A DNA stretch of 7,713 nt from an uncultured delta proteobacterium. Lineage in GTDB: Bacteria; Myxococcota_A; Polyangia; Polyangiales; Polyangiaceae. Below are positions 1 through 6,111 of this stretch, one piece after another. The first letter of the stretch is position 1; the number at the start of each line of letters is the position of its first letter. The translations under genes and the position numbers were made by a program. Location: the NCBI GenBank assembly GCA_903893335.1, contig CAITLX010000623.1, forward strand, positions 1-7,713, given 5' to 3'. A model generated the notes under the pieces. The model searched no databases, was not told the DNA's origin, and worked only from the letters and a program-made list of their open reading frames with translations.

Positions 1-1
1 C

Positions 2-1804
2 CTCGGCGTCTCGGCCTACTACCACGACAGCGCCGCGTGCCTGCTGCGCGACGGACGCATCGTCGCCGCCGCGCAGGAGGAGCGCTTCACGCGCAAGCGC
101 CACGACGCGTCGTTCCCGCGCCGCGCCGTCGCGTCGTGCCTGGCCGAGGCGGGCATCGAGGCCGCGCGCGTCGATCACGTCGTGTTCTACGACAAGCCCG
201 TCACCAAGCTCGCGCGCGTGCTCGAGATGCACCTCGCCGCCGCGCCGCGTGGGTTCGCCACCTTCCTGCGGTCGCTGCCCAGCTGGCTGAAGGACAAGCT
301 CTGGACGGCGGGCGCCATCGGCGACGCGCTCGGCGCCCAGCGCGAGGTGCTGTTCACCGAGCACCACCAGGCCCACGCGGCGAGCGCGTTCTTCCCCTCG
401 CCCTTCGAGCGCGCGGCGGTGCTCACGCTCGACGGCGTCGGCGAGTGGGCGACCGCGACCGAGGGGGTCGGCGACGGCAGCCGCCTCGAGCAGCACCGCG
501 AGCTTCGCTTCCCCCACTCGCTCGGGCTGCTCTACTCGGCCTTCACCGGCTGGTGCGGCTTCAAGGTCAACTCGGGCGAGCAGAAGCTCATGGGGCTCGC
601 GCCGTACGGCAAGCCGCGCTTCCGCGACGCCATCCTGCGCGACCTCGTCGACCTCAAGGACGACGGCTCGTTTCGCCTCGACCTCGACCACTTCGACTTC
701 GTCGACCTCCGGCGCATGACCACGCGCCGCTTCGACGCGCTGCTCGGCGACGCGCCGCGCGACCCCGAGTCGCCGCTGCGCGCGGTCGACATGGACGCCG
801 CCGCCAGCGTGCAGGCCGTCACCGAGGAGATCGTGCTGCGCATCTGCCGCGATCTGCACCGTCGCACCGGGCTCGACGATCTGTGCATGGCGGGGGGCGT
901 CGCGCTCAACTGCGTGGCCAACGGGCGCATCCTGCGCGGCGACACCGGCTTTCGCCGCCTCTGGGTGCAGCCCGCGGCGGGCGACGCGGGGGGCGCGATG
1001 GGCGCGGCGTACGCCGTGTGGCACACGCTGCTCGGCAACCCGCGCGTCGTGGAAGGTGGGCGCGACGCGCTCTCGGGCGCGCGGCTCGGGCCGGGCTTCA
1101 CCTCCGAGCAGGCGGGCGCGACGCTCGCCGAGCTTGGCGCGGTGGCCGAGCGCCACGACGAGGGCGACCTCGTGGCGCTGGTGGCGCGGCGCATCTCCGA
1201 GGGCGCGGTGGTGGGCTGGATGCAGGGGCGCATGGAGTGGGGCCCGCGCGCGCTCGGCGCGCGGTCGATCCTCGCCGACGCGCGCAGCCCCGAGACGCAG
1301 CGCACGCTCAACCTCATGGTCAAGCGTCGCGAGTCGTTCCGACCCTTCGCGCCCATCGTGCTCGCCGAGGAGGCGTCCGACTGGTTCGACCTCGCGGCGC
1401 CCTCTCCGTACATGCTCGTCACGACGCAGGTGGCCGAGCGCCAGCGGCTCGCGCCGTCGCCGGGCGACGAGCGCCTGACGGGCATCGCGCGGCTCACCTC
1501 GCGGCGCTCGACCATCCCGGCGGTCACGCACGTCGACGGCTCGGCCCGCGTGCAGACGGTCGACCGGCGCGATCACCCGCGCCTGCACGCGCTGCTCACG
1601 GCGTTCCGCGAGCGGACGGGCTGCGCGGTGCTCGTCAACACCTCGTTCAACGTGCGCGGCGAGCCCATCGTGTGCGACGTGCGCGACGCCTACGCCTGCT
1701 TCATGCAGACGAGCATCGACCTGCTGGTCGTCGAGGACTGGGTGCTCGAGCGCGGCCGGCAGCCGGCCTGGACCGGTCCGCGCGCCACCTTCGAAAAGGA
1801 CTGA
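2..1804 (+). CDS. O-carbamoyltransferase, NodU/CmcH/TobZ family (5' end just outside the window)
   Basis: Family enzymes transfer a carbamoyl group from carbamoyl phosphate, via carbamoyl-adenylate, to a hydroxyl of a sugar or natural product in the cytoplasm. The frame is open from base 2 and gives 600 residues, close to full family length, so only the start methionine and a few residues are missing. The N-terminal Kae1-like domain shows HDSAAC (residues 9-14), EERFTRKRHD (26-35), the metal-binding-type HHQAH (121-125), LDGVGEW (143-149), KLMGLAPYG (195-203) and AGGVALNCVANG (298-309). The C-terminal domain shows GWMQGRMEWGPRALG (405-419), RSILAD (421-426), FRPFAP (446-451) and LVNTSFNVRGEP (544-555). 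All key family blocks are intact, so it is probably active. The TGA at 1802-1804 is followed after 39 bases by a DUF5989-type gene, a pairing known from sxtI/sxtK-like loci. Lying among glycosyltransferases, it most likely carbamoylates a surface glycan or glycolipid; the acceptor is unknown. A GTG at 182 is an internal valine codon, not the start. Confidence 0.95.
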   Translation, partial: LGVSAYYHDSAACLLRDGRIVAAAQEERFTRKRHDASFPRRAVASCLAEAGIEAARVDHVVFYDKPVTKLARVLEMHLAAAPRGFATFLRSLPSWLKDKLWTAGAIGDALGAQREVLFTEHHQAHAASAFFPSPFERAAVLTLDGVGEWATATEGVGDGSRLEQHRELRFPHSLGLLYSAFTGWCGFKVNSGEQKLMGLAPYGKPRFRDAILRDLVDLKDDGSFRLDLDHFDFVDLRRMTTRRFDALLGDAPRDPESPLRAVDMDAAASVQAVTEEIVLRICRDLHRRTGLDDLCMAGGVALNCVANGRILRGDTGFRRLWVQPAAGDAGGAMGAAYAVWHTLLGNPRVVEGGRDALSGARLGPGFTSEQAGATLAELGAVAERHDEGDLVALVARRISEGAVVGWMQGRMEWGPRALGARSILADARSPETQRTLNLMVKRRESFRPFAPIVLAEEASDWFDLAAPSPYMLVTTQVAERQRLAPSPGDERLTGIARLTSRRSTIPAVTHVDGSARVQTVDRRDHPRLHALLTAFRERTGCAVLVNTSFNVRGEPIVCDVRDAYACFMQTSIDLLVVEDWVLERGRQPAWTGPRATFEKD

Positions 1805-1843
1805 CGCGCCCGCCGAGGGCCACGTACGCTCGCAGGCGACGAC

Positions 1844-2014
1844 ATGGCGACGCGACTCACGCATGCGGTCCGGGTCGGGCGCGATCTGGTCGGGCACGCC
1901 CTGGGCGCCAAGCGCTGGTGGCTCGTCGTGCTCGTGCTCGTCTGCCTGCTGCTCATCGGCTTCGTCGCGGTCTCGGCCTCGCCGCTCGCGCCGTTCGTCT
2001 ACACGGTGTTCTGA
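1844..2014 (+). CDS. Small membrane protein of the DUF5989/SxtK type (56 aa)
   Basis: Not recognised biochemically; the family has no established function that I know of. The product has a basic N-terminal stretch of about 24 residues (several Arg, one Lys), then WW (25-26) and one strongly hydrophobic segment at about residues 27-44. It ends in SPLAPFVYTVF (46-56), which closely matches the C-terminal signature (ALAPFIYTLF-like) I recall from DUF5989 proteins including SxtK of saxitoxin clusters. Those are usually encoded next to NodU-type carbamoyltransferases, as here, 39 bases downstream of one. By the positive-inside rule the basic part should face the cytoplasm. The ATG at 1844 has only a weak AGG (1834-1836) in front, so translation may depend on the upstream gene. 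Its stop overlaps the next start (TGATG, 2012-2016). Inference: a membrane anchor or partner for the otherwise soluble carbamoyltransferase. The family assignment is from memory of the motif, not a search. Confidence 0.85.
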   Translation: MATRLTHAVRVGRDLVGHALGAKRWWLVVLVLVCLLLIGFVAVSASPLAPFVYTVF

Positions 2015-3432
2015 TGCGCGCGCCGTCGCGCGCCGCCGGCGAGGTCCGGCCCGTCGTCGCGGCCGCGGTGCTGCTCGCCGTCGTCGTCGCCATCGCGTGG
2101 GTCGGGCTCTTCGCCGACCTGCGCCACGACGACGCGTTCATCACCCTGCGCTACGGCGAGAACCTCGCGCGCGGTCGAGGCCTCGTCTTCGCGCCGGGTG
2201 CCGCGGTGATGGGCTCGACCTCGCCGGGCATGTGCCTCGTGTCGGCGCTCGTGCACGCGCTCGCGGGGCACGCGGCGACGCCGTCGATCGTCTCGGCGCT
2301 CGGCTGCCTCGCGTGGGTGGCCGAGGCCGTCGCGGTCGCGCTGCTGCTCGCCCCGGTGGCGGGCGAGGTCGTGGCGCTCGGCGTGGGGGCGTGCGTGGCG
2401 CTCGGCGCCGCGCAGGGGGCCGAGCACGTCGCGCTCGAGACGCACGAGGCGCTCGCGCTCGGCCTGTTCGCGGCGCTGGCGATGCGCGCGGGGCGTCTGC
2501 GCACGGCCGCGGCGCTCGTCGCGCTCGCGGGCCTGGCGCGGCCCGACGAGTACCTCTGGCTCGCGCCGCTCACCCTGCTCGCGTGGCGCGCGCGCCCGCG
2601 ACCGCTCGCCGCGGCCCTCGTGTTCGCGGCGCCGACCCTCGCGTGGCTCGCGTTCGCGTGGCTCGCGTACCGCGCGCTCTTGCCGCAGTCGGCGGCGACG
2701 AAGTTCGCGCGCGTCGCGCTCGGCGACTACGCGGCTCACCTCGCGACGCACGTGCCGCGCACCTGGCTCGGCGCCTGGTGCCCCGCGCCCGTCGCCTGGC
2801 TCGCGTGGCCGCTCGCCTTCGCGGGGGGAGCGTACCTCGCGCGGCGCGACCGCGGGCTCGCCGCGCTCGCGGCGTTCACGCTGCTGCACGTCGCCGGCTA
2901 CCTCGTGCTGCGCCCGTTCAAGCAGCACGTCTGGCACCTCTACCCGCCGGCGGTGGGCACGCTCGCGCTCGGCGTCGGCGGCGCGGCGGCGTGGGCCCGC
3001 CCGAGGCTCGGCCGAGCGGGCGCTCCGGTGGTCGCCGTCGTGCTCGGGTGCATGGCGCTCGCGTACGTCGCGCGCACGGCGCGCTTCGCGGCGACCTACC
3101 GCGACGCGTACTGGTTCGGCGGGCGCGACACGGTGTACGATGCCGTTTCTGCGTACCTGCTCGCGCACGGCCGCCCCGACGACGTCGTGTCGTCGTTCGA
3201 GGTCGGCACGCTCGCGTACACGACCGACCTCGAGATCAACGATCTCGGCGGGCTGGTCACGCGCGACCCGCTCGCCGTCTACCGCGACCCGGCCGCGCGG
3301 GCGCGCCTGCGCTGGGTCGTGCTCGACGACACGCTCCCCGAGGTGCGCGAGAAGCTCGTCGACGCGCCGGTCGCCGCCTTCGAGCACGGCGGCTTCTGCG
3401 CGTACGTGTACGCGCTCGGTGAGCGCCCCTGA
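2014..3432 (+). CDS. GT-C-type polytopic membrane glycosyltransferase (472 aa)
   Basis: Predicted inner-membrane enzyme adding a sugar, probably from a polyprenyl-phosphate donor, on the periplasmic side. Family features: a first membrane segment (about residues 13-34), then an outer loop with DDAFITLRYGENLARG (39-54) and GLVFAPG (56-62), the pattern of GT-C enzymes related to arabinofuranosyl/mannosyltransferases, where the acidic pair D39-D40 is the catalytic site. ARPDEYLW (175-182) and LPQSAATKF (223-231) match further family blocks (TRPEG-like and PNTxYAK-like). About 9-10 membrane segments occur up to residue 352. The last 110 residues are soluble, with GTLAYTTDLEINDLGGL (398-414), a block typical of this group's periplasmic tail. 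The start at 2014 overlaps the upstream stop by one base with no clear Shine-Dalgarno, suggesting translational coupling. The same frame stays open far upstream under the carbamoyltransferase gene, but that part is a shadow. Donor and acceptor sugars cannot be told. Confidence 0.85.
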   Translation: MRAPSRAAGEVRPVVAAAVLLAVVVAIAWVGLFADLRHDDAFITLRYGENLARGRGLVFAPGAAVMGSTSPGMCLVSALVHALAGHAATPSIVSALGCLAWVAEAVAVALLLAPVAGEVVALGVGACVALGAAQGAEHVALETHEALALGLFAALAMRAGRLRTAAALVALAGLARPDEYLWLAPLTLLAWRARPRPLAAALVFAAPTLAWLAFAWLAYRALLPQSAATKFARVALGDYAAHLATHVPRTWLGAWCPAPVAWLAWPLAFAGGAYLARRDRGLAALAAFTLLHVAGYLVLRPFKQHVWHLYPPAVGTLALGVGGAAAWARPRLGRAGAPVVAVVLGCMALAYVARTARFAATYRDAYWFGGRDTVYDAVSAYLLAHGRPDDVVSSFEVGTLAYTTDLEINDLGGLVTRDPLAVYRDPAARARLRWVVLDDTLPEVREKLVDAPVAAFEHGGFCAYVYALGERP

Positions 3433-3448
3433 CGCGGCCCGGCGCGCG

Positions 3449-4681
3449 CTAGCGCATCGGCGCCCGCGGCACCTCGAGCCCGAGCTCGCCGGGGTTGGTC
3501 GAGAAGCTCCCCGAGAGGCCGACGAACACCTGATCGCGCCGGAACGACGTCTCGCTCGTGGCGAGCTGCTGGTAGTAGACCCAGCGCGCGTCGGTGCCCG
3601 CGAGCACGCCGAGCCAGGGGTTGAGCGACCAGCGCACGAGGAAGCCGACGCCGGCGCCGCGCACGCGCAGGTCGGTGTCGCCCGCGGCGATGCTCGACTG
3701 GCTCGCCCCCGCGCTCGCGACGAACACCAGCCGGCGCAGCGTGCGCGGGATGGGGCCGCCGAGCTGCAGGTTGATCGAGTGCGACAGGCCGGGGCCGAGC
3801 GTCGGGCTCAGGACGGCCCAGCCGAGCGCGTAGCGCGCGAAGCCGTAGAGGTCGCCGTGCGAGTAGGTGGCCTCGGCGAGCACCACGGGCGTGACCGTCG
3901 TGCCGCCGCTCGGGTCGCCCGGCACGCTCGAGAGCTGCGCGCCGCCGCCGAGGGACGCGCCCCACGTCGCGTCGAACGTGTGCCCCCACGAGCCGGTCAG
4001 CTTCGTCTGCCACGTCCACGACGAGCTCGAACCGGTGGTCGGATCGAGGGCGAGCCGCGGCAGGTAGTTGAGGCGCACGTCGACGCCGGTCTCGACGCGA
4101 TCGTCGAGGCTGAGCGCGCGCCCGACCCCGAGCGACGCCGACGGCGTGACGAGGTCGAGCCCGCGCGTGGCCGGCGTGGCCGACGCGTCGGCGAGCGTCT
4201 CGCGCGCCTCGACCCCCGCGCCGCCGATGAGGTGCGCGTCGACCGAGAGCTCGCGGCGGTAGACGAAGCTCGCGCCGCCGCTGGCGAGGGTGCGCTGCGA
4301 GCTGGTCGGGTCGGCGGCGCTGACGTTCTCGGTCTGGCGCGAGCCGTTCTGCGTGCCGACGCCGCCGCCCGTGACGACCGCGAAGGTCTCGCGCGGGCTG
4401 ACCGACCACTTCGACACCCACGAGCCGAACGCTCCGCCGTCGTCGCCGCCGACCGAGCCACCGAGCGGCGTGTAGTGCTGCCCGCGCAGCGTGAGCAGCA
4501 CCGAGTGCATGCTCGCGCGGCCGGGGCGCTCGACCTTGAGCTGCAGCTCGACCCCGGTGAAGGGCGAGCCGCGCCGCTCCGAGCCCGTCGCCGTCGCGAC
4601 CTCGACGACGTTGTCGTTGTAGCCCTCGTAGGCGGACGTGCGCAGCGTCACGTCGGACTGGAGCAGGGGCAGCGGGAGCAT
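3449..4681 (-). CDS. Predicted outer-membrane beta-barrel protein (410 aa), possibly BBP2-like
   Basis: No enzyme motif is visible. The sequence alternates polar and hydrophobic residues in many short strands with Gly/Ser/Thr/Asp-rich turns, the look of an outer-membrane barrel. Examples are VTLRTSAYEGYNDNVVEV (11-28), TPSASLGVGRAL (179-190), YGFARYALGWAV (279-290), SHSINLQLGG (300-309) and QVFVGLSGSFS (384-394), followed by a short polar tail. The GYNDNV near the start resembles the early GYDDN-type motif of BBP2-like barrels (PF10082) found in exopolysaccharide loci; that is family memory, not a search. The stop of the upstream GT4 gene (4689-4691) lies 7 bases before the ATG, so the two share a transcript. 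Oddly, only MLPLPLLQ precedes the first strand, too short for a signal peptide, and the frame read further upstream contains no hydrophobic stretch and no ATG, GTG or TTG back to about 4790. It could be an export porin for the glycan, or an unrelated barrel. Confidence 0.75.
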   Translation of the reverse strand: MLPLPLLQSDVTLRTSAYEGYNDNVVEVATATGSERRGSPFTGVELQLKVERPGRASMHSVLLTLRGQHYTPLGGSVGGDDGGAFGSWVSKWSVSPRETFAVVTGGGVGTQNGSRQTENVSAADPTSSQRTLASGGASFVYRRELSVDAHLIGGAGVEARETLADASATPATRGLDLVTPSASLGVGRALSLDDRVETGVDVRLNYLPRLALDPTTGSSSSWTWQTKLTGSWGHTFDATWGASLGGGAQLSSVPGDPSGGTTVTPVVLAEATYSHGDLYGFARYALGWAVLSPTLGPGLSHSINLQLGGPIPRTLRRLVFVASAGASQSSIAAGDTDLRVRGAGVGFLVRWSLNPWLGVLAGTDARWVYYQQLATSETSFRRDQVFVGLSGSFSTNPGELGLEVPRAPMR

Positions 4682-4688
4682 GGCGCGG

Positions 4689-5972
4689 TCAGTCGGGGGT
4701 CGGCGCAGAGGGGTCGCGCAGGATGGCCGCCATGCGGCCGGCGAGCGCGCGGCGATCGTAGCGGGCCACGTCCACGGCGTGCGAGCGGCGATCGTACCGG
4801 CCGTCGCGGAACGCCGCCAGGTGGCGCGCGAGCACCGCGGCGATGGCCGCCTCGTCGCGCGGCGCGACGACGTCGCCGGCGTGGTGGCGCTCGGCCAGCC
4901 GCGTGAGCGCGCCCTCGGGGGCGAGCACGAGCACGCGCGTGCCGAGCGCGAGCAGCTCGAAGATCTTCGCGGGGTAGATGCGCTCGGCGCCCGCGACGGC
5001 GTCGAGCACGCACGCGTTGAGGTGGCTCGACGCGAGCGCCTCGACGACGCGCGCGTGGTCGACGTAGCCGAAGCGGCGCACGCCGAGCGACTCGCCGCCC
5101 GCGAGCACGCCCTCCTCGCTCGGCACGACGCGGCCGTAGAGCCGCACCTCGAGCAGCTTGGCGAGGTCGGGCTGCTCGCGCGCGAGCCTGCGGAGCGCGC
5201 CGACGAGCCCGCGCAAGGACGTGAGGCGGAACACCGTGCCCGCGTAGGTCAAGACGAGCTTGTCGGTGGGGGGCTCGGCGGCGGAGGCGGGCAGGTCGGC
5301 CGGGTCGTAGCCGTTGGGAACGACGTGCACGCGGCGTGGGTCGAGCGAGGAGAAGCGCGCGAGCAGCGCCTCGCGGAACTCGGCGGTGGCGGTCGTCACG
5401 CCCGCGACGCTCGCGAGCACGCGCCCCTCGAGCGCGGCGGCGAGCCGCTCGACGCGCGCGGTGGCGCTCTGCTCGTGGCCCGCCCGCAGCGTCGTCGTCC
5501 ACTCGTCGCGGTAGTCGATGACGACGCGCGCGCGGGTGAGCCTCGCGAGCCAGGGCGCGAGCGCGAACTGCGAGAAGGGGGGCGCGCTGACGAGCACCGC
5601 GTCGACGCCGCGCGCGAGGGCGAGCGCGCGCGGCGCGGCGGCGGGGAGCCACAGCACCTGCGGGTCGGGGAAGAGCAGCGTGGAGGCGGCGCTGCGAACG
5701 GCCCCGCGCAGGGTGCGGCTGCCGGGCGCGCCGCCGGCCGCCGCCTGCTTGACGGCGTAGCCGGGCTCGAGCGTCGGGACGCGCACGACGCGCACGCTCG
5801 CGGGCACGTCGGAGAGGAGCGTCTCGTCGCGCAGCGGCGTCGAGGGGTTGCTCGCGGTCAGCACCACGGGCTCGACGCCGTGCTCGGGCAGGTAGCGCAC
5901 GAGCTTGGCCATCCGCTGCACGCCGGCGCCGCCGACGGGGGGAAACTGGTAGGTGACGACGAGGACGCGCAA
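4689..5972 (-). CDS. GT4-like (GT-B fold) glycosyltransferase (427 aa), TTG start
   Basis: Predicted cytoplasmic, retaining, nucleotide-sugar-dependent glycosyltransferase. Counting from the TTG at 5972, the first strand LRVLVVTYQFPP (1-12) runs into the acceptor-side glycine loop GGAGVQR (14-20). IDYRDEWT (152-159) is the DxRDxW block common in this subfamily, VPNGYD (218-223) marks the start of the C-terminal Rossmann domain, and YAGT (243-246) and GYVDH (302-306) follow. The donor-binding block is ERIYPAKIFELLALG (330-344). The C-terminal helix carries RYDRR twice (392-396, 404-408), coded by an exact 11-base repeat at 4750-4760 and 4786-4796. The frame stays open to 6155, but residues upstream of the TTG are Arg/Thr/Pro-rich, antisense to the GT2 gene and unlike any GT4 N-terminus. 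There is no ATG or GTG codon in the last 45 upstream codons, so TTG is the best start; no strong Shine-Dalgarno precedes it. First gene of a two-gene unit with the barrel gene. Confidence 0.88.
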   Translation of the reverse strand: MRVLVVTYQFPPVGGAGVQRMAKLVRYLPEHGVEPVVLTASNPSTPLRDETLLSDVPASVRVVRVPTLEPGYAVKQAAAGGAPGSRTLRGAVRSAASTLLFPDPQVLWLPAAAPRALALARGVDAVLVSAPPFSQFALAPWLARLTRARVVIDYRDEWTTTLRAGHEQSATARVERLAAALEGRVLASVAGVTTATAEFREALLARFSSLDPRRVHVVPNGYDPADLPASAAEPPTDKLVLTYAGTVFRLTSLRGLVGALRRLAREQPDLAKLLEVRLYGRVVPSEEGVLAGGESLGVRRFGYVDHARVVEALASSHLNACVLDAVAGAERIYPAKIFELLALGTRVLVLAPEGALTRLAERHHAGDVVAPRDEAAIAAVLARHLAAFRDGRYDRRSHAVDVARYDRRALAGRMAAILRDPSAPTPD

Positions 5973-5990
5973 ACCGAGGCTCGACGGTCT

Positions 5991-6057
5991 GGCGGGGCCG
6001 TGTGCGGCCGCCGCGAAGCGAGATGCGCCGCGGCGCGCGGTGGTGGTTGGCCCCGCC
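5991..6057. repeat. Nested inverted repeats in the divergent region
   Basis: GGCGGGGCC (5991-5999) and its exact reverse complement GGCCCCGCC (6049-6057) flank an inner pair, CGCCGCG (6009-6015) and CGCGGCG (6029-6035). The centres of the two pairs lie within about two bases of each other (near 6022-6024), so they could form one imperfect hairpin or a pair of operator half-sites. The right outer arm overlaps the candidate -35 box of the GT2 promoter. In DNA this rich in G and C such repeats arise easily by chance. Confidence 0.35.
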
Positions 6058-6076
6058 CGGGCCGGTAGCCTACGAT
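6047..6076 (+). promoter_or_regulatory. Candidate sigma-70-type promoter of the GT2 gene
   Basis: TTGGCC (6047-6052) and TACGAT (6071-6076) each match the -35 and -10 consensus at 4 of 6 positions, with an 18-base spacer. The -10 element lies in one of the few AT-containing spots of the region and would place the transcript start near 6083, about 30 bases before the ATG at 6112. This is a pattern match in GC-rich DNA with no experimental support. Confidence 0.35.
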
Positions 6077-6097
6077 GCTCCGTCGTGTACGGCGAGC

Positions 6098-6105
6098 GGG
6101 GAGGA
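6098..6105 (+). promoter_or_regulatory. Strong Shine-Dalgarno fixing the GT2 start
   Basis: GGGGAGGA ends 6 bases before the ATG at 6112 (7 bases from its GGAGG core). It is the clearest ribosome binding site in the window and selects the ATG at 6112, rather than the out-of-frame ATG at 6108 or the much earlier in-frame openings near 5953. Confidence 0.75.
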
Positions 6106-6111
6106 CGATGC

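Larger units (their letters stand above)
5973..6111. promoter_or_regulatory. Divergent intergenic region between the GT4 and GT2 genes
   Basis: These 139 bases separate the TTG start of the minus-strand GT4 gene from the ATG of the plus-strand GT2 gene and must hold the start signals of both transcripts unless they are expressed from elsewhere. On the plus strand there is a candidate promoter and a strong Shine-Dalgarno (listed separately). On the minus strand I see no convincing -10/-35 pair. Two nested inverted repeats lie in the middle. Confidence 0.6.

Noticed and set aside
532..1527. 331-codon frame on the minus strand
   Set aside because: Ser/Arg/Pro-rich product with no motif, fully antisense to the carbamoyltransferase.
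182..1804. GTG at 182 as the start of the carbamoyltransferase
   Set aside because: The frame is open to base 2 and the 60 residues before the GTG contain HDSAAC and EERFTRKRHD, conserved N-terminal blocks of the family.
37..2013. Long open frame on the plus strand running into the GT-C gene in the same frame
   Set aside because: Its translation before 2014 is Arg/Ala-rich with no family motif and lies under the carbamoyltransferase and DUF5989 genes in another frame; it is open only because stops are rare in such GC-rich DNA.
1999..3387. 462-codon frame on the minus strand
   Set aside because: Extremely Arg/Glu-rich low-complexity product antisense to the GT-C gene; typical shadow frame.
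3433..3455. Palindrome GCGCTAGCGC (3446-3455) at the convergent gene ends as a terminator
   Set aside because: It includes the stop codon of the barrel gene, has arms of only five bases, no loop and no T-run on either strand, so it is not a credible intrinsic terminator.
4750..4796. Exact 11-base direct repeat (4750-4760 and 4786-4796)
   Set aside because: It lies within the GT4 gene, is spaced by exactly 12 codons and encodes the RYDRR peptide twice; most simply a coding coincidence or small internal duplication, not a mobile element or binding array.
3140..4906. 588-codon frame on the plus strand
   Set aside because: Crosses the ends of several genes, is Arg/Ala/Glu-rich without motifs, and is antisense to the barrel and GT4 genes.
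4638..6068. 476-codon frame on the plus strand
   Set aside because: Antisense to the GT4 gene, whose minus-strand frame carries clear glycosyltransferase motifs; the product is low-complexity.
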